Positions 1-9,994 of a DNA stretch of 36,643 nt are shown piece by piece. The first letter of the stretch is position 1, and every line of letters starts with the position of its first letter. This stretch comes from Oppiella nova (lineage: Eukaryota; Arthropoda; Arachnida; Sarcoptiformes; Oppiidae). The stretch lies in assembly GCA_905397405.1 (NCBI GenBank), contig CAJPVJ010000137.1:1-36643 (forward strand), given 5' to 3'. The notes below the pieces were generated by a model, which did not search any database, was not told where the DNA came from, and was given only the letters and a program-made list of their open reading frames with translations. The translations under genes were made by a program, and so were the position numbers.

Positions 1-958
1 ACCTCTCAGGAATTGTTGTGAATATATCTAAAAGAATATATTAGTCCTGAAGTATAACTTGTATGCAATATATTGTAGTAATAAATTCATAAAAATGTAG
101 TCTTATTTTGCTAACACACAGTGTAAGCGATATTGCATTTAGAAAGTTGGTGTTTCTTGTTATAAATTATCGGCATATTTGCCAAACTCTGGCACCGATA
201 GCATTAGGAAATGTATTAATTTTTTGACACAAAGTTACGGCATTTTTTGCAATGCATTTATTTGTGGCCACAATATAGACGACAGTCCTCTTCAGGCATA
301 TGTGTCGTCGATATTATAGTCAAATATTTGTGACTAAATTATTGCTTTACTTAAGAGATAGCAGTTTTAAAGTTAAAAAATTCATAAAAATTCTTTTGCA
401 CTATTTGTGCGATATTTTTAGATACTTTTAAGACTATTATTTTATACATTAATTTTCGCCGAAAAAATCTGTTTATTTTGAATATTTTTGGCGACAAATT
501 TTATGTTTTGCAAAAATTTTTACTTTGCTTTTAAGGGAAGTAATGATTCAATTCTAGTAAAAACATATTTTCTATAAGATTTGCATTTCAAGAGTTAGTG
601 TTGCCATAAGTTGTAAACAACTAATCATTTGTTTATTTTTAAAGCTAATGTCCAATAAATAGAAAAATTAATATTTTCTCATATTATTAGAGAAAATACA
701 GTTGTGTTTGTCTAACAATTATTATCATCTATTTTGAAAATATTAATATTTATTATGATTTCAATTTAAATCTCTATATTTTATTTATGTTTCGGCTTTA
801 ATTTCAATAACTTTTCATAACATTTACGACACAAATTGCAATATTGAATATAATAATGAAAAATCTTTGGGTTATTTATTTCGAAAACTTATTTTTTCCA
901 CATATAATGCCATCAATGAAATGGACACACAATACAATACAATGCAATAGTATTTCAC
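1..958. other. AT-rich non-coding DNA, no gene seen
   Basis: No open frame of useful length and no RNA gene signature are seen. The stretch is dominated by A/T runs, with many short T-runs between 360 and 560. The one ordered element is an imperfect inverted repeat at 272-315, listed separately. I see no promoter or terminator that can be assigned to a transcript. Confidence 0.6.
272..315. repeat. Imperfect inverted repeat (12 of 13 pairs)
   Basis: The left arm at 272-284 (AATATAGACGACA) pairs with the right arm at 303-315 (TGTCGTCGATATT) with a single A/G mismatch at 277/310. An 18-nt loop at 285-302 separates the arms. This is the cleanest stem-loop in the first kilobase. It is too short for a typical microRNA precursor, and nothing around it suggests a transcript. 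It could be a footprint of a small element or chance. Confidence 0.45.
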
Positions 959-1214
959 AGAATTATTAGTAAGAAATATATATTAAAAAAATTGCGGTTC
1001 TCTTCACGTAAATACTGTTAATAATCCAAAAGTGATGAAAAAATAAGAGTAGAAAATATTGAATGTATTGGACGTATGTATTGGGAAGAATTATTAGTAA
1101 GAAATATATATTAAAAAAATTGCGGTTCTCTTCACGTAAATACTGTTAATAATCCAAAAGTGATGAAAAAATAAGAGTAGAAAATATTGAATGTATTGGA
1201 CGTATGTATTGGGA
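959..1214. repeat. Perfect 128-bp tandem duplication
   Basis: Copy 1 is 959-1086 and copy 2 is 1087-1214. All 128 positions agree, and identity breaks on both sides (958 c versus 1086 a; 1087 a versus 1215 g). The unit has no recognisable coding or transposon feature. Perfect identity, plus the same 128-bp period in three unrelated duplications further on, suggests an assembly artefact rather than a real recent duplication. Confidence 0.9.
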
Positions 1215-1579
1215 GTGAAAGTCACGCACAATATATGATATTATTTTCTGTCATCCCATCCCTCACTCATATGATCTCATATATGGTGTCCATCACAGCC
1301 TCTCTCTCTCTCTCTCTCTCTCTCGACACTAATCTAACTCTAAAAGTGTGTAAAGAATTGTATTTAAGACTTATAGACAATAACTAATATTTATTGCATT
1401 TTTATCCCTCTTTTTCTCAATTATACGGTTCATAAAAACAACTCATCTCTAGACTTAACAGTAATGCCAACATTTTTTTGTGTCAATAAATTTGTTTTAT
1501 ATCTTTTTGTGGACACTATGTCGACAACAGAGAGACAAACATCATGAGAAAAATACAAATTTAATAAAATAGCAAAAAA
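1215..1579. other. Non-coding stretch with one TC tract
   Basis: Apart from the microsatellite at 1301-1324 nothing identifiable is present. The open frame at 1187-1387 exists only because it crosses the duplication junction and the TC tract (its peptide contains SLSLSLSL), so it is not called as a gene. Confidence 0.55.
1301..1324. repeat. (TC)12 microsatellite
   Basis: This is a perfect TC dinucleotide run of 24 nt. The pyrimidine strand is on +. Confidence 0.97.
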
Positions 1580-1706
1580 ATAATTCTTTCATATATTTAC
1601 AGTTTTTGATCAAATAATTTGTGCTTTTAATAAACTTTATAAACACGTATTTTTATTTTTAAATTTAATTCGAATTTTAGATTAATTTTTAGAAGTATAA
1701 AAATAC
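1580..1706. repeat. Left block of unit 1, template of the complemented block
   Basis: This 127-nt AT-rich block begins ATAATTCTTTCATATATTTA and ends AAGTATAAAAATAC. Complementing it base by base without reversing gives the sequence at 2272-2398 exactly. It holds no recognisable gene or element. Confidence 0.9.
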
Positions 1707-2270
1707 TGTGTGTGTGAATTAATTTATAGTTTTCGTCAACAAACTAATTTAATGTCTTTCAGCAAAATTATTAAATTTAAATTAATTGCAAATCAAGTTT
1801 GCGAGTTAATCGCTACCAGTATTTTGATCGCCCATAAAATATATCGATTAGAAAAATATCTTGTTTTTCGTATTTTCTTTGCGACAAATAAATTGCATTT
1901 CTCTCAGCGATTGAATTATTGCTCCATATTTTTAATTACTTTCATTTAATATGATAGTGGAAAACGTCTTATTTTTGTTGTCTGTGTGTATGTATTGACT
2001 CAAAAATTTATCGTTTTGTCTGAGAAGTCAGGAACTGTTGGCCCGAATCCATGTCTGATTAGTCGCTCGCATACGACATACGACTACTCGTGAACCCAAA
2101 CTCCCCTCAAATATATTGCTTTCAGTTATATCTGTTATTCAGCGGACGTGTCGTGAATTGTATTAAAAGTTTTGCCACTTTTTTCTTCTGCTGTGTAACT
2201 GTAATGAGAGACAAAAGCCTATCGCACAGGGATTTGGGTGAAACAAAAACTTTTTCTTATATAATATACA

Positions 2271-2398
2271 ATATTAAGAAAGTATATAAATGTCAAAAAC
2301 TAGTTTATTAAACACGAAAATTATTTGAAATATTTGTGCATAAAAATAAAAATTTAAATTAAGCTTAAAATCTAATTAAAAATCTTCATATTTTTATG
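2271..2398. other. 128-nt insert, 127 nt direct complement of 1580-1706
   Basis: Position 2271 is one extra base, and 2272-2398 match the unreversed complement of 1580-1706 at every one of 127 positions. For example TAATTCTTTC at 1581-1590 corresponds to ATTAAGAAAG at 2273-2282, and CGAATTTTAG at 1671-1680 to GCTTAAAATC at 2363-2372. The block sits where unit 2 of the tandem repeat should carry a direct copy. Normal inversion would give the reverse complement, which is not what is seen. A processing error is the simplest account. A nucleotide-exchange event is the exotic one. Confidence 0.93.
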
Positions 2399-3366
2399 CG
2401 TGTGTGAATTAATTTATAGTTTTTGTCAACAAACCAATTTAATGTCTTTCAGCAAAATTATTAAATTTAAATTAATTGCAAATCAAGTTTGCGAGTTAAT
2501 CGCTACCAGTATTTTGATCGCCCATAAAATATATCGATTAGAAAAATATCTTATTTTTCGTATTTTCTTTGCGACAAATAAATTGCATTTCTCTCAGCGA
2601 TTGAATTATTGCTCCATATTTTTAATTACTTTCATTTAATACGATAGTGGAAAACGTCTTATTTTTGTTGTCTGTGTGTATGTATTGACTGAAAAATTTA
2701 TCGTTTTGTCTGAGAAGTCAGGAACTGTTGGCCCGAATCCATGTCTGATTAGTCGCTCGCATACGGCATACGACTACTCGTGAACCCAAACTCCCCTCAA
2801 ATATATTGCTTTCAGTTATATCTGTTATTCAGTGGACGTGTCGTGAATTGTATTAAAAGTTTTGCCACTTTTTTCTTCTGCTGTGTAACTGTAATGAGAG
2901 ACAAAAGCCTATCGCACAGGGATTTGGGTGAAACAAAAACTTTTTCTTATATAATATACAGTAGTATACGTATGATATATATTTCCAAACAATAAACACC
3001 AATCTATTGTACTATTGTATGCATTAGTGTCTAAACATATCGATCCTAACACTGCACTCAAATTGACTTTTGAAGTTTTTTGTGTTCAGAGACATTTGGT
3101 TGAAAAAACTTTGTATATAATCAAATTTAATTCAATTCAACGCATTTTTAACAAAACAAAATCAATTAATGAGAATCGCTGTAAAATAAGCGATAATTTG
3201 ATTTGATTTTCAATTATCTTTGCTTTGAATTTCATTGAATTAGTCCTTCAATCGTTCATTCAATCAAAAAATGTGCTGAAAATCAACGAAATAAGAGCTC
3301 AAAAATCAATATAACTTATTATGCACTCAATGCTAATGTAATATATTGTCAGAACATTGAAGAGAC

Positions 3367-3370
<4 letters not shown>

Positions 3371-3408
<38 letters not shown>
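3371..3408. repeat. (TC)19 microsatellite
   Basis: This is a perfect TC run of 38 nt followed by CC. Confidence 0.97.
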
Positions 3409-3410
<2 letters not shown>

Positions 3411-3634
3411 GTTGCGTATATGAATAACAGTAATAAATATTGAATATAAGAACTCAATGTATATTCGGAGTCCAAAAAGTTGTGTACAAATTGTGCACAT
3501 GTTTTGCACTCAATGGTCACCAAATGCTTTCAAACGCATCACTTGGAGGCACGGAGTATGAGATTTGGTGTAAAACTGTCGGTGCATTCTGGCACTGGTA
3601 TGGCTATCAGTGCTCCGTTATTAGCACTACCCCT

Positions 3635-3663
3635 AACACTCACTACACGAGCGTTTGAGTGTT
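3635..3663. repeat. 8-bp stem hairpin
   Basis: AACACTCA at 3635-3642 pairs perfectly with TGAGTGTT at 3656-3663 around a 13-nt loop. No T-run follows it, so it is not a Pol III-like or bacterial-type terminator. It may be chance. Confidence 0.4.
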
Positions 3664-4671
3664 AATCCTATTGCACTGGTTATAGACATTGAGAGGGCAT
3701 CGAGAGTGAGACAAAAAGCGGCAGAAAACCGATTCATATGACTGAGAGGACACTGGAGAAGGACAGGGAGGACAGTGAGGGACAGCTGCCAACACGAGAG
3801 GCGCACATATTAGCCACACAACCACTCACTGAAGTCTATGGGAAGAAAATTTCTCACATTTTTTGACATTAGATTTGGTCAACTCGTAAATAATAGCAAA
3901 ACTCTAATATACTGTTTAGAAAAATGACTCAAAAATGGCTCAAAATATACCCTTAAGTCTGCGAAATCACTTTATATGTGGTGTTGGCCTCGAAATGCCA
4001 TTTCACGACTCAATCCTTGAGCTCTGGTTTTTATCTCACCATTTAATTTAATATTATTTTCAAATATAATTTCACATTTCACTTCACAATCCTTGCAAAC
4101 ACAGCCTTTCCTCTCACTACTACCCCTATCGCTTGCACTTACCATTTCTCATGACTTTATTTGCCAAATAAATATCACTTTGAATTATACGAGTCGATTG
4201 GAAACGGATTTCAAAGTAACAAATATTTTTTATTTTCAAAATAGATATTTTCGGGAATAAATATATAAAATAAAAGTGCAATTACTCTGATTGTCTAATA
4301 TATTACGCAAGCTGTCTGTCCGACATCCCTAACCCGTTATAAACATTTGCTTTCGAGTGATAAGTCCTTTCAGTTTAAATGCTTATTGACTGACAATAGA
4401 GACGACTGTTTTGAAGGACTGGTAGAACACAGGGAGAGATAGAGTAGTCAGTGATGGAGAACAGAGAATGCGAGCACTTTTGTGCTGATAATGACTGATA
4501 TGTAGCTATAGTTAGTGGCGTAAGTGGAGTAACAGTAAATGTATGTCCGGCGCCGGTGTTTCCCATTTTATCTGATTGTTTTGGCTCTAACTCCGACTTA
4601 TATTTCTTTTCGGCTCTGTTTTTGCTGTTTTCGGAGATAATCGACGAGAAGTGCTCTCTTCGGGTATATGT

Positions 4672-4673
<2 letters not shown>

Positions 4674-4715
<42 letters not shown>
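4674..4715. repeat. (CT)21 microsatellite
   Basis: This is a perfect CT run of 42 nt, one of the longest pure tracts in the window. Confidence 0.97.
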
Positions 4716-4718
<3 letters not shown>

Positions 4719-5217
4719 ATTGTAAACGGAAAGAGTATTTAGAAAATATATGTGATAACAGATTAGACGTCAGGGCTAATCATTCGGGTATTTTGTTTTA
4801 CTCATCGCTGGTATTAATGGCGACTAATATAATAATAACACTTATCTATTGAATAGATTGCGTGGACTAACAAAACATTCATAAAATATCAGACAATTGT
4901 ACGATTGTCACAAAAATCTTTTAGTAATACAACACCCGATAGTTATACTAATAATTTCAGATATAAAGAGTATTTTTCAATATAAAAGTTTAAATGAAAA
5001 CTGATCCATCATTTAAAGCGTAAAATATCTGAAATCCCTTTAATACACATGAAATCTGAGAGCCATTAATCCGTTGAGCAAATCGTGTGATAATCTCACC
5101 GATTGTTTGCAGACTTTGTCATAGAAATACATTTCATTAGCATTTCTTATCTCAATGGCTGGCATACAATGAATGGTTGGCTAACTATTTGGCAATTTTT
5201 TACACACTAATTATCTG

Positions 5218-5237
5218 CCGGCGCTGATGAGCACCGG
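5218..5237. repeat. Short GC-rich imperfect palindrome
   Basis: CCGGCGCT and AGCACCGG flank a short centre (TGATG region) and pair at 7 of 8 positions. It stands out because the surroundings are AT-rich. No function is assigned. Confidence 0.3.
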
Positions 5238-5308
5238 TCTTACAATCCATTGAATGTGTGATTCATTGAATAGGACGTCCAACCGCTACCCACTCGAGCG
5301 CTGGCATT

Positions 5309-5318
5309 GAGCACTGGT
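5309..5318 (-). other. Recurring word GAGCACTGGT
   Basis: This is an exact reverse-complement copy of the decamer ACCAGTGCTC, which appears five times in the window. The DNA-binding factor or repeat family, if any, is unknown. Confidence 0.5.
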
Positions 5319-5887
5319 AGGGCTCGTACTCCTCTTACAGCTAATCCGATATTATTAACGGTAGAGTATCTCATCGTTTGTATGTTGGGCTAGAGATCGA
5401 GTGCATAGACAGGGTGTGTGAACGAGGAAAGGGAGTCTCATTTAAGGCTTTCATACGGCGTGTGTGTGAGAGTACTGGTGCTCTCAATACTCTACTGCCC
5501 TTTAATGCAAAGCCCGCTCTCATTAAGCTCTACACACGGAATCCATGTCCCGACGACATGTCCTCCAATTCTGACCCTTCATTATCTGTCGCTGAGATTC
5601 ATCTGCGGATCACTTGTCGACAGACAGTGGAGTGACTTATGAATAGATTGTAAGCAATAAATGCAATAAATTTAATTGGACTCCACGTCCACTGCCAGAG
5701 ACACAAGTGGTGTATCACTCGTACTCTTAACTGTATTACGGATACACTACTGGTGCCCATCGCTACTCTCGTTTGTGCATCATTTGAGTCATACATAACC
5801 AGTAATGATATTCTATTAAATATTAGACTCTCTTTTCGCTGTATATAATCATTATATTCAATATAATAATAGCCAGTGTTTTAGGCT

Positions 5888-5897
5888 ACCAGTGCTC
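5888..5897 (+). other. Recurring word ACCAGTGCTC
   Basis: This is the second exact copy of the decamer, on the plus strand, 570 bp from the first. Similar near-variants lie between the two. Confidence 0.5.
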
Positions 5898-6862
5898 CAG
5901 ACGTTTGGTAACGGAGGAGAGACTCTTCACCGATGAGAGCGAGAGAAACAACTATTTTGTAATAAATCTTCATTTTTATAGTCCATTGAGTTATAGCCAA
6001 TAGTTTTGAGTCGACATACAATGTAATTATTGTCAGAATTCATGCAAATTTAATATTCAAATAGATTTCTATTTTTCTATTATAATAGGAAACAAAATAT
6101 AAACTTTTTTCAAAAATTTAAAACTCAAAGCACTTGACGTACGGCTCCACTGCCATGCATAGAGACATGACTGGGACTGGCATTTAAGGGGCTCTCCTAA
6201 TGCTAACTAATCAGATATATTGTGCTAATATCGGAGAAACACGAGCACAGGGATGACTACCAGTCCAATGAGCACTCATTTGTGTTAAAAGTGTAACTCA
6301 TTTGCATTTGAAATGTTCAATCGGTTGTAAAAAAGTTTTTTTGGCCAACGATTTGAATGGTAGAGCACAGGGAGATGTGTCGACACTTACATGAATTTAA
6401 TTGAAAAAAGTGACTCATATTTCTAATTCATATGACTTGTAATTTAGGCGCTTTTAGGAGTAGTGTATGTGTTGTCCCTCTCCTTCCTATTGTATTGTTT
6501 GGATCGGTATTAATCCGTTTTGATTGACAAACCCTAACATAAAGTCCTGTAGTATTGTATGCAATGACTGCCAGAAATAGTTTTATGTGAAGTTCAATAC
6601 AATTTAAAGCTTTACTTCTCTCTCTCATTGTTGTCAATCAAAGACCCAGAGAATGGTATTTATATCCAAAAAACGAGTTCACGTTTTATATATTCATTTC
6701 AAGTGCTGTGGACTGTAGTCGTAAAGCACTGGTATTATTCAACTTTGTGTAGTTTTCAGACAACCACTCATTTTATGAAACTTTTTGTCAGTTTTCTTTG
6801 AGAAAAATAAAATATAACACAATTGCGAGACAATAGAGAGTTAGTCAATCCTGTGGGCACTC

Positions 6863-6865
<3 letters not shown>

Positions 6866-6901
<36 letters not shown>
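6866..6901. repeat. (TC)18 microsatellite
   Basis: This is a perfect TC run of 36 nt followed by CC and then three ACTC words (CACTCACTCACTCACC). Confidence 0.96.
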
Positions 6902-6903
<2 letters not shown>

Positions 6904-7493
6904 ACTCACTCACTCACCAAATCTAATCATTATATTGGAAACCAAAAGTCGATTTTAAAATTTTTCATCTTTTACTGCATTTGGAGCGTAGTTTGAATAC
7001 AATAAATGCAATCAATTGCGAAACAAATATAATTTAGACCCGAAGTCACACTTCATTTGTAGTGTCGGTGCTCTCGAGTGCACACAACCCTCAGACTGCC
7101 AAATATGATTCAGTCATTTATAATACCCTAACAAATGAGAAGTCGTTTGCAACCAAAATTTTTCGGCTGTACTTCGGATATATACACCAAAACCGATGGC
7201 CGCCGGCTATTAATAAGCAATGATTAATGAGAGCCTAATGTTTGTTATGTTTGTTGCACTCGTTTTGAGTGTTTGATTGTTATATATATCCATGACTTGC
7301 ACCCGAAGAGTAAAACTTTTATTTTTGCGTTCATTTCTGTAGCGAAAGTCCAATTTATTGAGCGCTATATCGGATGTCTGCCATCAAACCCCTTCTGGCG
7401 CTAACAGTGGGACCACATAGGGATGGGATGTCAAGGATATGTCTCATGCAGTTATCTTTGTACTATCGGACCATTCATTTGCAGCCAATATAT
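6902..7493. other. Non-coding DNA, nothing identifiable
   Basis: No gene or structured element is seen. A GC-richer word (GGCCGCCGGC) at about 7198-7207 stands out, but it lacks any surrounding coding signal. Confidence 0.5.
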
Positions 7494-7520
7494 ATAACGA
7501 CATAACGACATAACGACATA
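7494..7520. repeat. Short ATAACGAC tandem repeat
   Basis: The octamer ATAACGAC is repeated about three times in a row and is followed by TATA-rich DNA. A further ATAACGAC lies at about 7538-7545, abutting the duplication that begins at 7543. Confidence 0.8.
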
Positions 7521-7542
7521 TATAATGTTATATATATATAAC

Positions 7543-7809
7543 GACATTAATAGTTAGACAACCATTTGGTCTGTGATTCACCAGAAAACTACCCAATGAT
7601 TGCTTTCGGGAGACAAATGCTGAATATATTTCAATGTTACTTAAAAAACAATATTTTTAGCCCCGAGTTATGACANGACATTAATAGTTAGACAACCATT
7701 TGGTCTGTGATTCACCAGAAAACTACCCAATGATTGCTTTCGGGAGACAAATGCTGAATATATTTCAATGTTACTTAAAAAACAATATTTTTAGCCCCGA
7801 GTTATGACA
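7543..7809. repeat. 133-bp duplication split by a single N
   Basis: Copy 1 at 7543-7675 and copy 2 at 7677-7809 are identical, and position 7676 is the only ambiguous base in the window. The N lies exactly between the copies. This is what is expected when two contigs whose ends overlap by 133 bp are joined by a placeholder base instead of being merged. The true sequence probably has one copy. Confidence 0.9.
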
Positions 7810-8146
7810 TTATGAATAAAACTTTTTTTGGTCTATTAAATTATTTGGTACTAAACCTATTGAAATCATAGCCAAAAATATATTAAAGGTTTGCACATTA
7901 ATCAATGAATAATTTCTACCCCTCTTATATATTCAATGGGAATATAGAATATCTGGAATCGTATTAAATGTTTGCAAATTTCAGATATAATGAAGAGATG
8001 ACTCGCGAGTGATGTACAACTGATTTGACTCCAGATATTCAGAGCACCAAATACTATGAGTGCATATGAGAGGGCACACCGACTGATGAGTGAGTAGTGT
8101 ATGAGTGCCTAATCGAGCAGATGTTGCAGACAGTATGAGATACACT

Positions 8147-8187
<41 letters not shown>

Positions 8188-9739
8188 CATTATTTTCATA
8201 CATAGCGAGAGCACACGAGTCCCGCAATTCCTGATCGACAGTCCATTTCCAAAGGCATAGGTCTGAAGGTCTGTGACTCACGACAACTGCATTCAAATTT
8301 GGATTCACTATTGACTTACATATGAATGTGTGATTGAGAGGGGAAAGGGATTCTGTGCATATATTTCGGCTCAAAATATATCTTTTTGTTATCAACTCGT
8401 GTTTGTCTACAATGCTGTCCTCAATGTTAATGTGCCGCACATTCAAGTCCTCTCTTACAGCCACTACTGTACCGATTGTCTCCAATTGAAAGGACATCCC
8501 TTTTCTGGTTAGGCGTCCCATTCACTGCAATTGTGCATTGAAGACACAGTTACCCTGAAGTGGTGGGTGTAGTGTCTGACAAATGCCTAATTCTCTATAT
8601 TATTAATTATATTCACATCAAATGTCTGGTGATATGAGACAACCAATTGCTGTCATCAGTCACTTTAGTGTCCAATTACTTGCAAAACGACAAACTTATC
8701 TTCAAATGAATAATCACTTCAATACTCAACACACAAACCAAACACAATAGATATTGAATACAGTATTTCTTTTGGCAAATACAATAAATGAATGAAAAAA
8801 TATTAAGTAATTTCTTCGACCAAAGAATAGATGAGAAAACCATTTGTGATTACAATTTGTTATAGAGTTTTGGTCTCAAAATATAATAAATAAGGAAATG
8901 AGTGTTTGAATTAAATCTCGCATCCAATGAATTGGTGTTAAATAATGGAAAATAATTTGTATTTTTCTTTTTCTTCATACGAAAGGAAAGCTTTTGATTA
9001 AATGCATGCTTTGAATACAATATTGTATACAATTGTAGTCTGACTTCTGATTTGGGTTTCTCTCATACAAAAGACAGTGGCGTTTGTTGTAATGAATTGT
9101 GAAATAAATATTTACATATCGTATAAATTTAAGTCGTTTTCAATTTGAATACAATTCTTTGTCGTTAAGAATATTTATTTGATTTAAAAAGTTTTTGCTT
9201 CACTTCTCTCGTAAGACATTCCAGTCATGACTTGAATTGCTTTTGCCATAAATTATTATTAAATGAAAATATACAATAAATTAACTGTAATTGCTGCTTT
9301 ATATATAAATACCGTATATATATAATTTTGAGACGTTTTCTTAGATTTAGTGAACAGAAATGTATACAATAATAAAAACTTTTCACACAATATGTCATTT
9401 AATAAAATGTATAAAAAACTCAATTTTATTTTCAAGCAATAAATTTGTGTAAAAAATGTTTTAAGACTTTTCGATATAATAATCGAGTTATTGATGGATG
9501 AAAAAAATAAATTGTTTTTCTTGTCGATAGTTGAAGTGTTGAAAGCCATTAATAGTAATATGTTTTTAATAACAATTACTATAATTTTATGGCTAAAACT
9601 GCTTTCTGGTTGACGGGTCCGCACATGTAGTATATTAGGCGCCGCCGACGCTCTCGAGTTTATATCCGAAAGCCATCAAAAAGAGACAAAAATCACGAAA
9701 TCATTTAAAGTCCAAAAGTATTTTCACTTTTAAAATGTG
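7810..9739. other. Non-coding DNA with a GA tract
   Basis: The longest open frame of the window (8054-8521, minus strand, 155 codons) lies here. It crosses the GA tract at 8151-8185, encodes SLSLSL repeats, and shows no domain, so it is not called. The minus-strand frame at 9259-9624 is a low-complexity AT-rich frame rich in I, N, K, F and L. From 8820 to 9600 the DNA is strongly AT-rich. Confidence 0.5.
8151..8185. repeat. (GA)17 microsatellite
   Basis: This is a pure GA run of 35 nt with the purine strand on +. Confidence 0.97.
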
Positions 9740-9994
9740 ATTAATTTTCTGAGCCGTGAAATGTTTTTTCTTGCGAGAGATATTTACCAAAAAATCTCAC
9801 AAATGGTTAACAGTTTTATCACAAACACAGCAGTATTTCTATTGCTTTTCTAAAACTGTTTATTCAAATTAATTTTCTGAGCCGTGAAATGTTTTTTCTT
9901 ACGAGAGATATTTACCAAAAAATCTCACAAATGGTTAACAGTTTTATCACAAACACAGCAGTATTTCTATTGCTTTTCTAAAACTGTTTATTCA
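9740..9994. repeat. 127-bp duplication with period 128
   Basis: Copy 1 at 9740-9866 and copy 2 at 9868-9994 agree at 126 of 127 positions (TTGCGAG versus TTACGAG). One base separates them, so the period is 128. Identity breaks at both outer edges. The single internal substitution would fit two alleles of one locus placed in series by an assembler. Confidence 0.92.

Larger units (their letters stand above)
1580..2960. repeat. Two-unit tandem repeat of about 690 bp, second unit partly complemented
   Basis: Unit 1 spans 1580-2270 and unit 2 spans 2271-2960. The last 564 nt of each unit (1707-2270 and 2397-2960) are direct copies at an offset of 690, with about seven substitutions (roughly 98.7% identity) and a 2-nt difference in a GTGTG run at the left edge. 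The first 127 nt of unit 2 (2272-2398) are not a direct copy of 1580-1706 but its base complement in unreversed order. Both units contain short open frames (1710-1949 and 2400-2639; 2090-2311 and 2780-2995) that are conserved only because the DNA is duplicated. I see no domain, start context or codon pattern supporting a gene. Confidence 0.92.
2961..4673. other. Non-coding DNA, moderately AT-rich
   Basis: The stretch contains a TC tract at 3371-3408 and a less AT-rich part from about 3480 to 3840 that holds two ACCAGTGC octamers on the minus strand (3592-3599 and 3673-3680) and a small hairpin at 3635-3663. Short overlapping frames on both strands between 3299 and 3825 have no domain signature. 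The remainder to 4673 shows nothing identifiable. Confidence 0.5.
4716..6865. other. Non-coding DNA with a cluster of recurring words
   Basis: No gene is recognised. Two overlapping plus-strand frames (5378-5635 and 5418-5642) lie in the less AT-rich centre but lack any domain or convincing start. The region is notable for recurring short words. ACCAGTGC on either strand occurs at 5311-5318, 5888-5895 and 6726-6733, near-variants lie around 5471 and 5746, and CACAGGGA occurs at 6246-6253 and 6366-6373. This could be a regulatory cluster or a degraded repeat family. Confidence 0.5.

Noticed and set aside
959-1214. 128-bp duplications as a CRISPR-like or satellite array
   Set aside because: Each has only two copies, no spacers and unrelated sequences between loci. 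The shared period points to assembly.
2271-2398. Block read as a normal inversion of 1580-1706
   Set aside because: The reverse complement of 1580-1706 does not match. Only the unreversed complement does, over the full 127 nt.
1710-2995. Repeated small open frames (79 codons at 1710 and 2400; 73 and 71 codons at 2090 and 2780)
   Set aside because: They are near-identical only because the DNA is tandemly duplicated. The translations are low complexity and show no family signature or supporting start context.
7494-7545. ATAACGAC repeats as telomere-like sequence
   Set aside because: Only about three consecutive copies, and the unit does not match known arthropod telomere repeats such as TTAGG.
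8054-8521. Longest open frame, 155 codons, minus strand
   Set aside because: It runs through the GA tract (SLSLSL peptide), overlaps another frame on the same strand, and has no domain. The TC/GA repeat keeps every frame open.
9259-9624. 121-codon minus-strand frame
   Set aside because: It is AT-rich, with a composition dominated by I, N, K, F, L and S and no domain. It is expected by chance in such DNA.
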